Both the position numbers and the translations under genes were made by a program. The notes beneath the pieces were generated by a model that did not search any database, was not told where the DNA came from, and saw only the letters and a list, made by a program, of their open reading frames with translations. A stretch of DNA of 36,864 bases. Origin: CAXTTV01 sp964247295 (GTDB taxonomy: Bacteria > Chloroflexota > Ktedonobacteria > Ktedonobacterales > Ktedonobacteraceae). The DNA lies in assembly GCA_964247295.1 (NCBI GenBank), contig CAXTTV010000025.1:1-36864 (forward strand). The letters run 5' to 3'. Positions 7,697 through 15,466 of the stretch are shown here, piece by piece. Each line of letters begins with the position of its first letter. Within the stretch, counting starts at the first letter, position 1.

Positions 7697-9202
7697 CTAC
7701 GAGTTAGACCAGTTAAGCGAACGCTCAACGGCCTTCTTCCAGCCAGCGTACAGGGAGTTGGCCTGATCCTTACTCATCGAGGGCTCAAAGGTACGATCCA
7801 GCACCCAATGCTCGGCCAGAGCCTGAGGGCTCTCCCAAAATTTGGTAGACAGGCCGGCCAGATAGGCCGCACCAAGTGCTGTCGTCTCGGCGATCTTTGG
7901 CCGTTGCACTGGAACATTTAGAATATCGGCCTGGAACTGCATCAGCAGATTGTTTACCGTCGCGCCACCATCCACGCGCAGGGTCTTAAGATCCTTGCCG
8001 CTATCCGCAAGCATAACCTCAAGCACATCACGCGTCTGATAACACATGGACTCCAGGGTAGCGCGCGCGACGTGGCCAATAGTTGAGCCACGGGTCAGGC
8101 CGAGAATCGATCCACGTGCATTGGGGTCCCAATAAGGAGCACCAAGCCCGACAAAGGCCGGAACTAGGTAGACACCACCATTATCCTTCTCGGAGGCCGC
8201 CAGGTTCTCAACATCCACACTCTGCTTGATAACCTGGAGACCATCACGCAGCCACTGAACGGCTGCGCCCGTCACAAAGATACTTCCTTCGAGCGCATAG
8301 GTGATCTGTGGATTTTTGGGATCACCCATACCCCAGGCGATAGTTGTGAGCAGGCCACCTTTGGAGTGCACCCCCTCGGAACCTGTGTTCATCAACATGA
8401 AGCTGCCGGTTCCATAGGTGTTTTTCGCCATCCCAATCTCATAGCAGGCCTGCCCGAAGGTTGCTGCCTGCTGGTCACCAGCGATCCCGGCAATCTTGAG
8501 GGGCGCACCAAAAAATTCGGCATCGGTCTCCCCATAGATCGCGCTTGAGGGCATAACTGTTGGTAACATAGAGCGAGGAATATTGAGCTCCTTCAAGATC
8601 ACATCGTCCCACTGACGATCGTAGATGTTGAAAAGCAAGGTTCGTGAGGCATTGGTGTAGTCGGTGATGTGGACGCGGCCCTTGGTGAGACGCCAGATTA
8701 AGAAGGTATCAACCGTACCAAAAAGGAGATCGCCGCGCTCGGCCTTTTCGCGCGCACCCTCAACATTATCGAGAATCCACTTCACTTTTGTACCGGAGAA
8801 ATACGCATCAGTCACCAGACCCGTACGCTTACGGATCTCGGTGTCGAAACCTTTCGCCTTTAATTCATCGCAGATCGGAGCCGTCAGGCGGCTCTGCCAG
8901 ACGATCGCATTAAAGACCGGCTTCCCGGTAGACTTCTCCCAGACAAGAGCCGTTTCGCGCTGATTGGTAATCCCGATCGCGGTAATATCTTCTGGCTTCG
9001 CTCCAGCCTTCTGGATCGCCTGCTGCGCCACCGTCAACTGGCTCTTCCAGATGTCTTCGGGATTGTGCTCTACCAGACCCGGCGCGGGATAGATCTGGGG
9101 AAATTCGGCCTGAGCAGTGCTTACAATCTTCACATCATGATCAAAAAGGATCGCGCGAGAACTGGTTGTCCCCTGATCCAGGCTCAGGATATAGCGGCCC
9201 AT
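7697..9202 (-). CDS. glpK: Glycerol kinase
   Basis: This 501-residue FGGY-family kinase phosphorylates glycerol with ATP to sn-glycerol-3-phosphate, the first step of the operon's pathway. The N-terminal phosphate-binding loop is DQGTTSSRAILFD (9-21), and the FGGY signatures GLGAPYWDPNARG and DGGATVNNLLMQFQAD are present. Length is standard. The start has a strong GGAGGAG site. At the position where low-G+C Gram-positive GlpK proteins carry the histidine phosphorylated by HPr (SEHGLLTTIAWG in B. subtilis, from memory), this protein reads SKGGLLTTIAWG. The canonical HPr regulatory histidine thus appears to be missing, although a histidine lies three residues earlier. It is the first gene of the glycerol operon. 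Confidence 0.96.
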   Translation of the reverse strand: MGRYILSLDQGTTSSRAILFDHDVKIVSTAQAEFPQIYPAPGLVEHNPEDIWKSQLTVAQQAIQKAGAKPEDITAIGITNQRETALVWEKSTGKPVFNAIVWQSRLTAPICDELKAKGFDTEIRKRTGLVTDAYFSGTKVKWILDNVEGAREKAERGDLLFGTVDTFLIWRLTKGRVHITDYTNASRTLLFNIYDRQWDDVILKELNIPRSMLPTVMPSSAIYGETDAEFFGAPLKIAGIAGDQQAATFGQACYEIGMAKNTYGTGSFMLMNTGSEGVHSKGGLLTTIAWGMGDPKNPQITYALEGSIFVTGAAVQWLRDGLQVIKQSVDVENLAASEKDNGGVYLVPAFVGLGAPYWDPNARGSILGLTRGSTIGHVARATLESMCYQTRDVLEVMLADSGKDLKTLRVDGGATVNNLLMQFQADILNVPVQRPKIAETTALGAAYLAGLSTKFWESPQALAEHWVLDRTFEPSMSKDQANSLYAGWKKAVERSLNWSNS

Positions 9203-9812
9203 ACAAAACTCCTCCTCTGTAGTACCATGTTTTCAACATTGACAACTGATCAATCGACATAGAGGGTTGATGAGAGAGTGGGGTAATAGTTTTCTGTGGA
9301 CAGTCCTCAGGTGGAGTCGCACAGATAGAAGAGATTGCGCGCCATTGATGATAACCTCTCAGCAGCAGTATTCTTCGTCCTTGAAGAGGATCAATGTCCT
9401 TCGTTACGAAATACGCATCCAGAAAAAGGTTTTCAATTCATGAAATAGCTTCGACTATCTCGTCCTGTAGCAACGAAAGAAGTAAAGAAAGAGAATAGAA
9501 ACGTAAGGCCGTGGTGCATTTCAAGTTCATTAATCTTGCAGCACCGTAAGTTACATTGCATGTATAGAGCAGTATATCATTTTGGAAGGCTGTTTTTGGT
9601 CTTTTTTATTGACAAAAATACGAAAATCTGGCTGCATCCAACGCTTTACCTATTCTCGGCTTCTAACAAACATAGAAATACAGAATTTTTCGGGCTGTAG
9701 ATTACATATTGGAATGCTCTACTTTTGCTTAAGCTCATACTAGATAAAAGTTGAATTTTGTTTGTTTGAAGGTACTCTCAACCATCTAAGGGTGCAATAA
9801 AGGAATTCAACC
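9203..9812. other. 610-bp divergent intergenic region between glpK and the sortase gene
   Basis: This A/T-rich region must hold the promoters for the glycerol operon (minus) and the sortase gene (plus). An inverted repeat ATGTT-TTC-AACAT lies at 9227-9239, just before the glpK ribosome-binding site, and could be an operator. A TTGACA occurs on the plus strand near 9609 but has no good -10 at the right spacing. I found no convincing gene, RNA gene or clear minus-strand promoter here. Confidence 0.4.
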
Positions 9813-10382
9813 ATGAGTACAATAGCTACACGCTCCTATATGAGTATACGCATACACCTTCGTTTTTGGATCAGCCTGTGGGGCGTGCTTCTGACAATAG
9901 TTCTGAACCTGCCGCTTATAAAAGCGGAGGCTCGCTCATCTGAGAGCCGATTGGTCATTCCCGCTATTGGTCTGAATGCACCAATCCAAAAGGTTGGTTT
10001 ACGGCCAGACGGTAGTATGCAGGTTCCTCAAAAAAATCCTTGGGAAAGCGTTGGTTTGTTTGATGAAGGTATTCTACCTGGAGATATGGGAAGCGCGGTA
10101 ATCGATGGACATTTAGATCGTCCACATGGGTACCCGGCAGTGTTCTGGAACCTCCATCGTCTCCATAATGGCAATACTATTTTTATTCAGCAACCAGGGT
10201 ACCGCACGCTACGCTTTCACGTCATAGATTTGCATTATTACGCGCCTGGGAAAGCGCCAAACCAACAGATCTTTGGAGACCAGTCCGGACGCTATCTAAA
10301 ACTAATCACCTGTGCCGGAGACTGGATACCGGCCCAGCATCAGACTACTCTGCGGTTAGTCGTCTCAGCGAAATTGGGATAA
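9813..10382 (+). CDS. Sortase family transpeptidase, N-terminally anchored
   Basis: This 189-residue protein has an N-terminal hydrophobic anchor (about 17-37) and a sortase beta-barrel. The catalytic residues are visible: His100 in VIDGHLDR, Cys167 in LITCAGDW and Arg181 in TTLRLVV. Sortases cut sorting signals and join surface proteins or pili to peptidoglycan or to each other. The short barrel without long insertions resembles the class E/F-like and other small actinobacterial and Chloroflexi sortases rather than the housekeeping class A. No sorting-signal substrate is encoded nearby. The ATG has AAGGA upstream. It stands alone between two regulatory regions, so its substrate cannot be inferred. 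Confidence 0.88.
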   Translation: MSTIATRSYMSIRIHLRFWISLWGVLLTIVLNLPLIKAEARSSESRLVIPAIGLNAPIQKVGLRPDGSMQVPQKNPWESVGLFDEGILPGDMGSAVIDGHLDRPHGYPAVFWNLHRLHNGNTIFIQQPGYRTLRFHVIDLHYYAPGKAPNQQIFGDQSGRYLKLITCAGDWIPAQHQTTLRLVVSAKLG

Positions 10383-10439
10383 AGATCATACCCACCTGAA
10401 TAAAGGTTTTAAGCGATTTTCAGCCTGTTTCGTACCAGG

Positions 10440-10475
10440 TAGAGCCTATACAATGCTCTAGACGTAGCTTATAAT
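10440..10475 (+). promoter_or_regulatory. Probable pgsA promoter
   Basis: TATACA (10447-10452), a 17-bp spacer and a perfect TATAAT (10470-10475) lie about 100 bp before pgsA. A small TAGAGC/GCTCTA inverted repeat (10440-10445 and 10455-10460) overlaps the -35 and spacer and could bind a regulator. The -35 matches consensus at 4 of 6 positions. Confidence 0.5.
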
Positions 10476-10578
10476 TAATAAACGTGTTTACACATCTATT
10501 TTTGAATGAAATGTCTATGCTACGTTTGCAGACTCGCAGCGTTTTCTTTCCGCGTCAAGGAAGGTCAGGTTTACGGTT

Positions 10579-11190
10579 ATGCAGAATCTCCCAAACTTGC
10601 TGAGTATCAGCCGTTTGGTCACGACGCTGATTATATTTATTCTGGTGCTGATAAATACTCCCTGGGCCTTTCTGGCCTCAACCGTTCTATTCGTGCTGGC
10701 CTCGATTACAGATTATCTGGATGGTAAATTGGCACGAAGCCTGAATGTCGTCTCCAGCATTGGTGTCTTCCTGGATCTGACCGCCGATAAAGTATTTGTG
10801 GTTGTAATCCTGATCGCGATGGTGCAGATCGGTCTGGTCCCTGCATGGCTTGTCTGCATCATTGTGACGCGCGAGTTCCTGGTTACCGGGCTGCGATCAA
10901 TGGCCGCTTCACGCGGACGGGTTATTCCCGCTGGCAATTGGGGGAAACAGAAAACCTTTATCACGCTGATCGCAATGGGCGTACTCCTGCTGGCGAAGGG
11001 CCTGGGAGCCCATCTGCTTTCGCTTTTCCCACCCATGCTCACCTTTAATAGTCAGACACTGCAATTCAGTGAGCTGCTCCTGCTGGCCGCAGATGCTCTG
11101 CTAATCCTCGCGGTCGTCTGGACAATCTTCTCTGGTGTTGAATATATCATCGGCGCTCTACCACTTTTTCGCGAAAAACAGATCGCTTGA
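10579..11190 (+). CDS. pgsA: CDP-diacylglycerol-glycerol-3-phosphate 3-phosphatidyltransferase
   Basis: This 203-residue membrane enzyme makes phosphatidylglycerol-phosphate from CDP-diacylglycerol and glycerol-3-phosphate, the committed step to phosphatidylglycerol. The CDP-alcohol phosphotransferase signature is complete, D-x2-DG-x2-AR-x8-G-x3-D-x3-D, with Asp45, Asp48, Gly49, Ala52, Arg53, Gly62, Asp66 and Asp70. Several hydrophobic helices surround it. The length suits PgsA; phosphatidylserine or cardiolipin-type members of the same family cannot be fully excluded. The putative ribosome-binding site (AAGGAAGG) is rather distant from the ATG. It is convergent with plsY, which also uses glycerol-3-phosphate, so two phospholipid genes sit beside the glycerol operon. 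Confidence 0.9.
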   Translation: MQNLPNLLSISRLVTTLIIFILVLINTPWAFLASTVLFVLASITDYLDGKLARSLNVVSSIGVFLDLTADKVFVVVILIAMVQIGLVPAWLVCIIVTREFLVTGLRSMAASRGRVIPAGNWGKQKTFITLIAMGVLLLAKGLGAHLLSLFPPMLTFNSQTLQFSELLLLAADALLILAVVWTIFSGVEYIIGALPLFREKQIA

Positions 11191-11192
11191 TT

Positions 11193-11243
11193 CATAACAA
11201 ACGACATGACCGTTATTCAAGGGTGGTCATGTCGTTTGTTATG
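11193..11243. terminator. Bidirectional terminator between convergent pgsA and plsY
   Basis: A perfect 19-bp inverted repeat (11193-11211 with 11225-11243) surrounds a 13-nt loop. It begins 3 nt after the pgsA stop and ends 13 nt before the plsY stop, as expected for a shared terminator. There is no long T-run on either side, so stem strength must carry the effect. Confidence 0.75.
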
Positions 11244-11256
11244 AGCGATTGCTATT

Positions 11257-11922
11257 TTAAGCATGAGAGGCGTTCTGGGTATCAGCAATACTCTCCTTCT
11301 GACCAATTTTCCGCTCGCTGCCAGCCCGGAGGCGGTTAATATTATCCGAATGGAAAAAGATTACAAGGGATGGTCCGATCAGAAAAAAGAGCAGAGTGGG
11401 CAGAGGCAGTGCTCCCAGGATAAAGAAAAGAATGCCGCAGACCAGTATTGTCCCCCCCCCGAGAATCGAGCCTAGGGAGACATAGCGCCAGATCACAATC
11501 GAACCAATGCCGATGACTGCCGCGATTAGAAAAGCAAGAGGTGAGAGCAGGAGCACACTCCCGGCTCCGGTAGCCACACCTCTCCCCCCCTTAAAACCAA
11601 TAAATATCGGAAAGCAATGGCCTAGTAACGCCAGCAGGGCGGCGATCGCTGGCCCCCAACCATTTGCCCCAAGAAATAAAGTGTGCTGAGCAATCAGAAC
11701 TGGCACCAGCCCTTTGGAAAGGTCCAGAATAAAAACCACGAGTGCCGGGCCCCTACCCAACGTACGCAATACATTAGTAGCTCCAATTTTGTGACTGCCA
11801 TAGGCACGAATATCAAAATCCTTGCCTCGCAAAAGCTTGCCGATCCAATAACCCCAGGGGATGGAGCCCCATAGATACGCAAGCAGGGCGATCGCTACGA
11901 TCTGCAAAAGTAATACTGGCAT
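11257..11922 (-). CDS. plsY: Acyl-phosphate:glycerol-3-phosphate acyltransferase
   Basis: This 221-residue polytopic membrane enzyme acylates glycerol-3-phosphate from acyl-phosphate to lysophosphatidate, the first step of phospholipid synthesis. The three PlsY loops are visible: YLWGSIPWGYWIGK (about 16-29), AYGSHKIGATNVLRTLG (about 40-56) and GHCFPIFIGFKGGRGVATG (about 101-119). Motif 2 departs from the usual GSGNIGATN: here it is GSHKIGATN, with Gly and Asn replaced by His and Lys. Length is slightly above the usual 190-210, with a hydrophilic C-terminal tail. The start at 11922 has an AAGGCAGG stretch upstream. It is divergent from the hydrolase gene across 231 bp that shows no gene. Confidence 0.92.
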   Translation of the reverse strand: MPVLLLQIVAIALLAYLWGSIPWGYWIGKLLRGKDFDIRAYGSHKIGATNVLRTLGRGPALVVFILDLSKGLVPVLIAQHTLFLGANGWGPAIAALLALLGHCFPIFIGFKGGRGVATGAGSVLLLSPLAFLIAAVIGIGSIVIWRYVSLGSILGGGTILVCGILFFILGALPLPTLLFFLIGPSLVIFFHSDNINRLRAGSERKIGQKESIADTQNASHA

Positions 11923-12122
11923 TCGAGCCTGCCTTTCAAGAACAAGGTGGGGATAAAAACCAGAAAGAGACGAAAAGCGGCATCATGTTCTATAACACTT
12001 ACGGTACATTGTACTTGACTATTCAAATGGGCGCAACCAGGTTTTTATGCCGCGACAGTGTGCTTTCTCTCGCACTCTATAAAACTCAGGTCCTATAAGT
12101 GTGGGGGATAAGAAAGTGAGTA

Positions 12123-12147
12123 TGCTACACTACGCTGTTAGAGGAGG
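12123..12147 (+). promoter_or_regulatory. Extended -10 and strong ribosome-binding site of the hydrolase gene
   Basis: TGC-TACACT (12123-12131) resembles an extended -10 element and has no good -35. GAGGAGG (12141-12147) precedes the ATG by 6 nt and fixes the start at 12154. The predicted leader is short, about 15 nt. Confidence 0.4.
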
Positions 12148-12153
12148 TTTTTT

Positions 12154-13317
12154 ATGAGAGAATTCTTCCGTCTGCCGGGTCTCTTAAAGCTTCCTGGCTT
12201 TTTTGCTTTGACCGGCCTATTGACGGCTTTCCTGATCGCGCTCAAGCACTATATCGAGACGCCCCAACCTTTGGATAGCAGCTTGCCTGGTACACAGAAG
12301 GTATATCGTTGGAGGCAAAGGTACATATTCTATACACAGCATGGATCGTCTACAGCCCCCGCGCTTCTACTCTTGCATGCTCCTGGGATCGGGGCTTCGT
12401 CTTATGAGATGCGAGAGATTATCGAGCCTCTGGCTCAACATTATCAGGTCTATGTTCCCGATCTGCTGGGCTTTGGACTTTCCGATCGGCCACCGCTGGC
12501 CTACACTGGTCAGATGTATGGGGAGCTCTGCCGAGACTTTTTGAGAGATGTTATTGACCGTCCGACAACAATCCTCACTAGTCAACAGAGCGCCAGCTAT
12601 GCGATTTTCGCGGCGGCGGCCTCGCCCGAACAAAGTGAACGGCTGGTGTTCATCTCTCCTATGGCCCGCAACGAAGACCTTCATCCAGCGCTGAAAAGCT
12701 TGCTCTCTTCACCTCTGGGTATTCTTGCGTATTCCATACTTAGCACACATCTGGTGCTGCAAGCCATCCATTCAGGAGAGGACGTGGAGCCGATATATGC
12801 CTCTTCCCGCCAGTTTGGCGCGGAACACGCCCCCCTATCCTGGCTGATCGGAGATCTGAACCTACCTGTCGCTCAGGAGATGAAAAATTTTCACACCCCG
12901 GTGCTGATCCTCTGGGGCACGAACGAACTGAATCGATCTCCAATAGGATACGAGCCTTTTGTTGCTCCCCATGCAACCCTGAAAATCCTCAGAGATGCCG
13001 GGCTGAAACCCCATCGGGAAGTGCCAGAACGTGTTGTCGCGGCCCTCCTTGAGTGGGTAGAGGCAGAAGAAAAACCTGGGATACAGCAAAGAGAGGAAAC
13101 AAGCAGTGAGGGTGAACGAGCCGCTCCACCGATAGAAACGCCAAACGTTTCTAAGTCAGAGGCAGAACAACCGACCGTCATGGCATATTGTGTAAAGTGT
13201 CGACAGAAACGTCCGATGAACAATATACATGAGGTCACCTTAAAGAATGAACGGCAGGCCATCCAGGGCGAATGCCCTATCTGTGGTACAAAGCTTACGA
13301 GAATGGGTCATCTATAA
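12154..13317 (+). CDS. Membrane-anchored alpha/beta hydrolase fused to a DUF5679 zinc ribbon
   Basis: This 387-residue protein has a hydrophobic N-terminal segment (about 13-30), an alpha/beta-hydrolase domain (about 68-305), a charged linker (305-340) and a C-terminal zinc ribbon. The hydrolase part shows LLLLHAPGIGASSYEMRE, the PDLLGFGLSDRP loop, and a late histidine at 287 in LKPHREVPERV. The nucleophile elbow is atypical: the usual GxSxG is replaced by SQQSAS (143-148), so activity is uncertain. The ribbon has CVKC (346-349) and CPIC (374-377) with VTLKN between, matching my recollection of DUF5679. That small domain is normally free-standing, so the fusion is notable. Substrate is unknown. 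It is preceded by a divergent promoter region and followed by a terminator, so it is probably monocistronic. Confidence 0.8.
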   Translation: MREFFRLPGLLKLPGFFALTGLLTAFLIALKHYIETPQPLDSSLPGTQKVYRWRQRYIFYTQHGSSTAPALLLLHAPGIGASSYEMREIIEPLAQHYQVYVPDLLGFGLSDRPPLAYTGQMYGELCRDFLRDVIDRPTTILTSQQSASYAIFAAAASPEQSERLVFISPMARNEDLHPALKSLLSSPLGILAYSILSTHLVLQAIHSGEDVEPIYASSRQFGAEHAPLSWLIGDLNLPVAQEMKNFHTPVLILWGTNELNRSPIGYEPFVAPHATLKILRDAGLKPHREVPERVVAALLEWVEAEEKPGIQQREETSSEGERAAPPIETPNVSKSEAEQPTVMAYCVKCRQKRPMNNIHEVTLKNERQAIQGECPICGTKLTRMGHL

Positions 13318-13322
13318 AGTGG

Positions 13323-13342
13323 AGCGGGACATTCCCGTTTTT
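13323..13342 (+). terminator. Intrinsic terminator after the hydrolase gene
   Basis: CGGGA (13325-13329), a CAT loop and TCCCG (13333-13337) are followed by five T (13338-13342). Flanking A/T pairs extend the stem by about two base pairs. It starts a few bases after the stop codon. Confidence 0.7.
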
Positions 13343-13356
13343 CGGTAGATACAACC

Positions 13357-13385
13357 TTGACGTACTGGACTGGTAGACGTATAAT
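13357..13385 (+). promoter_or_regulatory. Consensus promoter upstream of greA
   Basis: TTGACG (13357-13362), an exact 17-bp spacer and a perfect TATAAT (13380-13385) match the housekeeping consensus. It follows the preceding terminator directly. Transcription should begin near 13392, giving greA a leader of about 355 nt, unless a nearer promoter exists. Confidence 0.75.
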
Positions 13386-13401
13386 CTCCTTCATGTGTAT
13401 T

Positions 13402-13489
13402 GCGTTTGGGCATATCCACCAGGAGAATCCAGACCATTAAAGATACGCCTGGAAGCAAACGCCTCGTGTACGATGATGGCTGTCATCAT
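13402..13489 (+). ncRNA. Structured leader RNA upstream of greA (candidate)
   Basis: Within the predicted long leader, GCGTTTG (13402-13408) pairs with CAAACGC (13456-13462), enclosing a second stem CCAGG (13419-13423) with CCTGG (13448-13452). A further hairpin ATGATG/CATCAT follows (13473-13489). The rest of the leader to 13746 holds no convincing gene; short ATG-initiated frames at 13394 (15 codons) and 13473 (17 codons) could encode leader peptides but lack ribosome-binding sites. I do not recognise a known riboswitch class. Confidence 0.4.
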
Positions 13490-13746
13490 GGCTTTCTTCC
13501 GTGTTACCTGTTACAGTCTTTAGTTAGTCCGCTTCCCCACCTGAATGCACACCGTCCGTAGACCAGAACGGCGGGAGTAGCTTTTCACTCTCAAAACAAC
13601 CAACCGGAGTGCAGATAAAAGGCAAATAAAGCAAGAACGGGCAAATTGACGGTAAGGTAAGTGACACAGAACCAGAACGAATTGAGGCGGTAGTCTGTGA
13701 GAGGTGCCTGCTTATGGAGGCCTCAATATCAGGAGGAATTTTGCAT

Positions 13747-14271
13747 ATGAGTATCGGTGGACAAAACGACGCAAAGTCGGAGCGCAAAGTATATCATCTC
13801 ACGCCAGATGGCTTTGCTAAAAAAAGAGAGCGCCTGGATTATCTAGTCAATATTAAGCGCAAAGAGATCGCGGATTATATCCATGAAGCGAAAGAGGCTG
13901 GCGATATCAGCGAGAGTAGCGCTTATGAAGATGCTAAGAATGAGCAGGCTAAGGTTGAAGGCGAGATTTTACAATTGGAGAGCCTGCTGGCTTCGGCTGA
14001 GATCATGACTTCAGATATGCACGACGGGATTACCGGTCCCCCAACGGTACGGATCGGGATGCAGGTTGACGTTGAGAATGTCCAGAGCGGCTCGGCGCGT
14101 GTGTTCAAGCTGGTTTCGACATTTGAGGCCGATCCTAAATCAGGACTGATCTCCGATCAATCACCAGTCGGAAAAGCACTGATGGGCCATCACGAAGGCG
14201 ATGAAGTAAGCATCTCCACTCCCGGCGGCGTTACTAATTATCAGATCATTAAGATCCGCCCCATGCTTTAA
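13747..14271 (+). CDS. greA: Transcription elongation factor GreA
   Basis: This 174-residue factor enters the RNA polymerase secondary channel and stimulates cleavage of backtracked transcripts. The N-terminal antiparallel coiled coil carries the acidic tip GDISESSAYEDAKNEQ, equivalent to the GDLSENAEYE tip whose Asp and Glu act at the polymerase active site. The C-terminal globular domain ends with the typical SPVGKALMGHHEGDEVSISTPGG block. The ATG at 13747 is chosen because AGGAGG lies 10 nt upstream; an ATG 33 nt earlier has no such site. Length is slightly above the usual 158 residues, with a short N-terminal extension. The downstream neighbour prs is on the same strand 111 nt away. Confidence 0.93.
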   Translation: MSIGGQNDAKSERKVYHLTPDGFAKKRERLDYLVNIKRKEIADYIHEAKEAGDISESSAYEDAKNEQAKVEGEILQLESLLASAEIMTSDMHDGITGPPTVRIGMQVDVENVQSGSARVFKLVSTFEADPKSGLISDQSPVGKALMGHHEGDEVSISTPGGVTNYQIIKIRPML

Positions 14272-14285
14272 AAAGACAGAGACGA

Positions 14286-14309
14286 GGCCGTTTCGCGGAA
14301 GAGACGGCC
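14286..14309 (+). terminator. Possible weak terminator between greA and prs
   Basis: GGCCGT (14286-14291) pairs with ACGGCC (14304-14309) around a 12-nt loop shortly after the greA stop. No T-run follows, so it may reduce rather than stop transcription into prs. Confidence 0.3.
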
Positions 14310-14382
14310 CCGACTTTAGCAAGGGAAAACTTGTCTCCAATGACGCTCTTGAAGATGCTCGTGACCGTAAAGGAAAAACACC

Positions 14383-15399
14383 ATGACGGAAACAGCCGGT
14401 TTAACCATAGAGACGTTAAATAAAGTCGCACTGGATGTTGATATTTATGCCGGGTCAGCTACTCCCGATCTGGCGCAATCTGTGGCAAAGCTTTTAGGAA
14501 GAATGTTGGGGAGTCGCGACCTTCATACTTTCTCTGATGGTGAGAGTCATGTGCAGATTCTAGATAGTGTACGTGGTCGCGATATTTATATTGTTCAATC
14601 CACCTGCAATCCCGTGAATGAGCACTTGATGGAACTGCTAATGATGATTGATGCGTTCCGACGCGCCTCCGCTCAGCAGATTACGGCGCTTATCCCCTAC
14701 TACGGGTATGCACGACAGGAGAAAAAATCTACGGGCCGTGAGCCAATTACGGCGAAACTGGTGGCAAACCTGCTGACGACTGCCGGGGCAAATCGTGTGG
14801 TCTGCATCGATCTTCATTCGCCGGCAATCCAGGGCTTCTTCGATATTGGCATGGATCACCTCACGGCAATCCCCCTGATGGCAGATTATCTGCGCTCTAA
14901 TGTGAACCTGACAGACTCCGTAGTTGTGACGCCAGATACCGGACGGGTGAAGGTGGCCGATATGTATGCGAACCTGTTGGATCTGCCCCTGGTGGTAATG
15001 CACAAACGCCGGATCGGTGAACATGGGCAGAGTGTGGAGGTGGGTGCGATTGTTGGGACGGTTCAGGGGAAAAGACCGATTATCGTGGATGACATTATCT
15101 CGACCGGAGGAACGGTAAACACCTGCTGCCAGGCACTGCTGGAGGCCGGGGCTCTCCCAGATATCTCGGTGGTCGCGACCCATTCTGTGATGGCAGGTAG
15201 AGCGGAAGAGCTGCTGAGCATTCCTGAAATCACCCGCATTATTACCACCGATACAATCCCTCAACATATTGAGTCGTTAAAAAGCAAAACCTTTGTAATT
15301 ACGGTCGCGCCCTTGCTCGCTGAGACCATTATGCGGCTGCATGAGGGCCGCTCGATCAGCGCGATGTTCAGTACCTGGCGCGAAGAGTATCCCGTCTAG
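14383..15399 (+). CDS. prs: Ribose-phosphate pyrophosphokinase (PRPP synthase)
   Basis: This 338-residue cytoplasmic enzyme transfers pyrophosphate from ATP to ribose-5-phosphate, giving PRPP for nucleotide, histidine and tryptophan synthesis. It shows the catalytic flexible loop YYGYARQEKKSTGREPITAK, the metal-binding DLHSPAIQGFFDI, the VVTPDTGRVKVA segment and the PRPP-binding loop IIVDDIISTGGTV. The family usually has DRK after YARQ; here it is EKK. It is slightly longer than the usual 310-320 residues because of a short N-terminal extension. AAAGGAAA precedes the ATG. A nucleotide theme continues with pyrG 1.4 kb away on the other strand. Confidence 0.95.
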   Translation: MTETAGLTIETLNKVALDVDIYAGSATPDLAQSVAKLLGRMLGSRDLHTFSDGESHVQILDSVRGRDIYIVQSTCNPVNEHLMELLMMIDAFRRASAQQITALIPYYGYARQEKKSTGREPITAKLVANLLTTAGANRVVCIDLHSPAIQGFFDIGMDHLTAIPLMADYLRSNVNLTDSVVVTPDTGRVKVADMYANLLDLPLVVMHKRRIGEHGQSVEVGAIVGTVQGKRPIIVDDIISTGGTVNTCCQALLEAGALPDISVVATHSVMAGRAEELLSIPEITRIITTDTIPQHIESLKSKTFVITVAPLLAETIMRLHEGRSISAMFSTWREEYPV

Positions 15400-15466
15400 G
15401 GGAAGAAATATCTAAAGATCCATCTTTGTGATCTTCCCGGCGGTCTTTGGATTTCCTTCGGCATTA

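Noticed and set aside
7450..7728. 92-codon open frame on the minus strand overlapping the glpK 3' end
   Set aside because: It runs through the hairpin-rich spacer, has no ribosome-binding site and resembles no protein family.
9227..9257. glpK promoter or GlpR-type operator near the ATGTT-TTC-AACAT palindrome
   Set aside because: No -35/-10 pair with good spacing was found and no regulator gene is adjacent; kept only as a note on the intergenic region.
9609..9640. TTGACA on the plus strand as a sortase promoter
   Set aside because: No acceptable -10 lies 16-19 bp downstream.
10506..10727. Open frame overlapping the start of pgsA on the same strand
   Set aside because: It occupies another frame of the well-supported pgsA and ends inside it.
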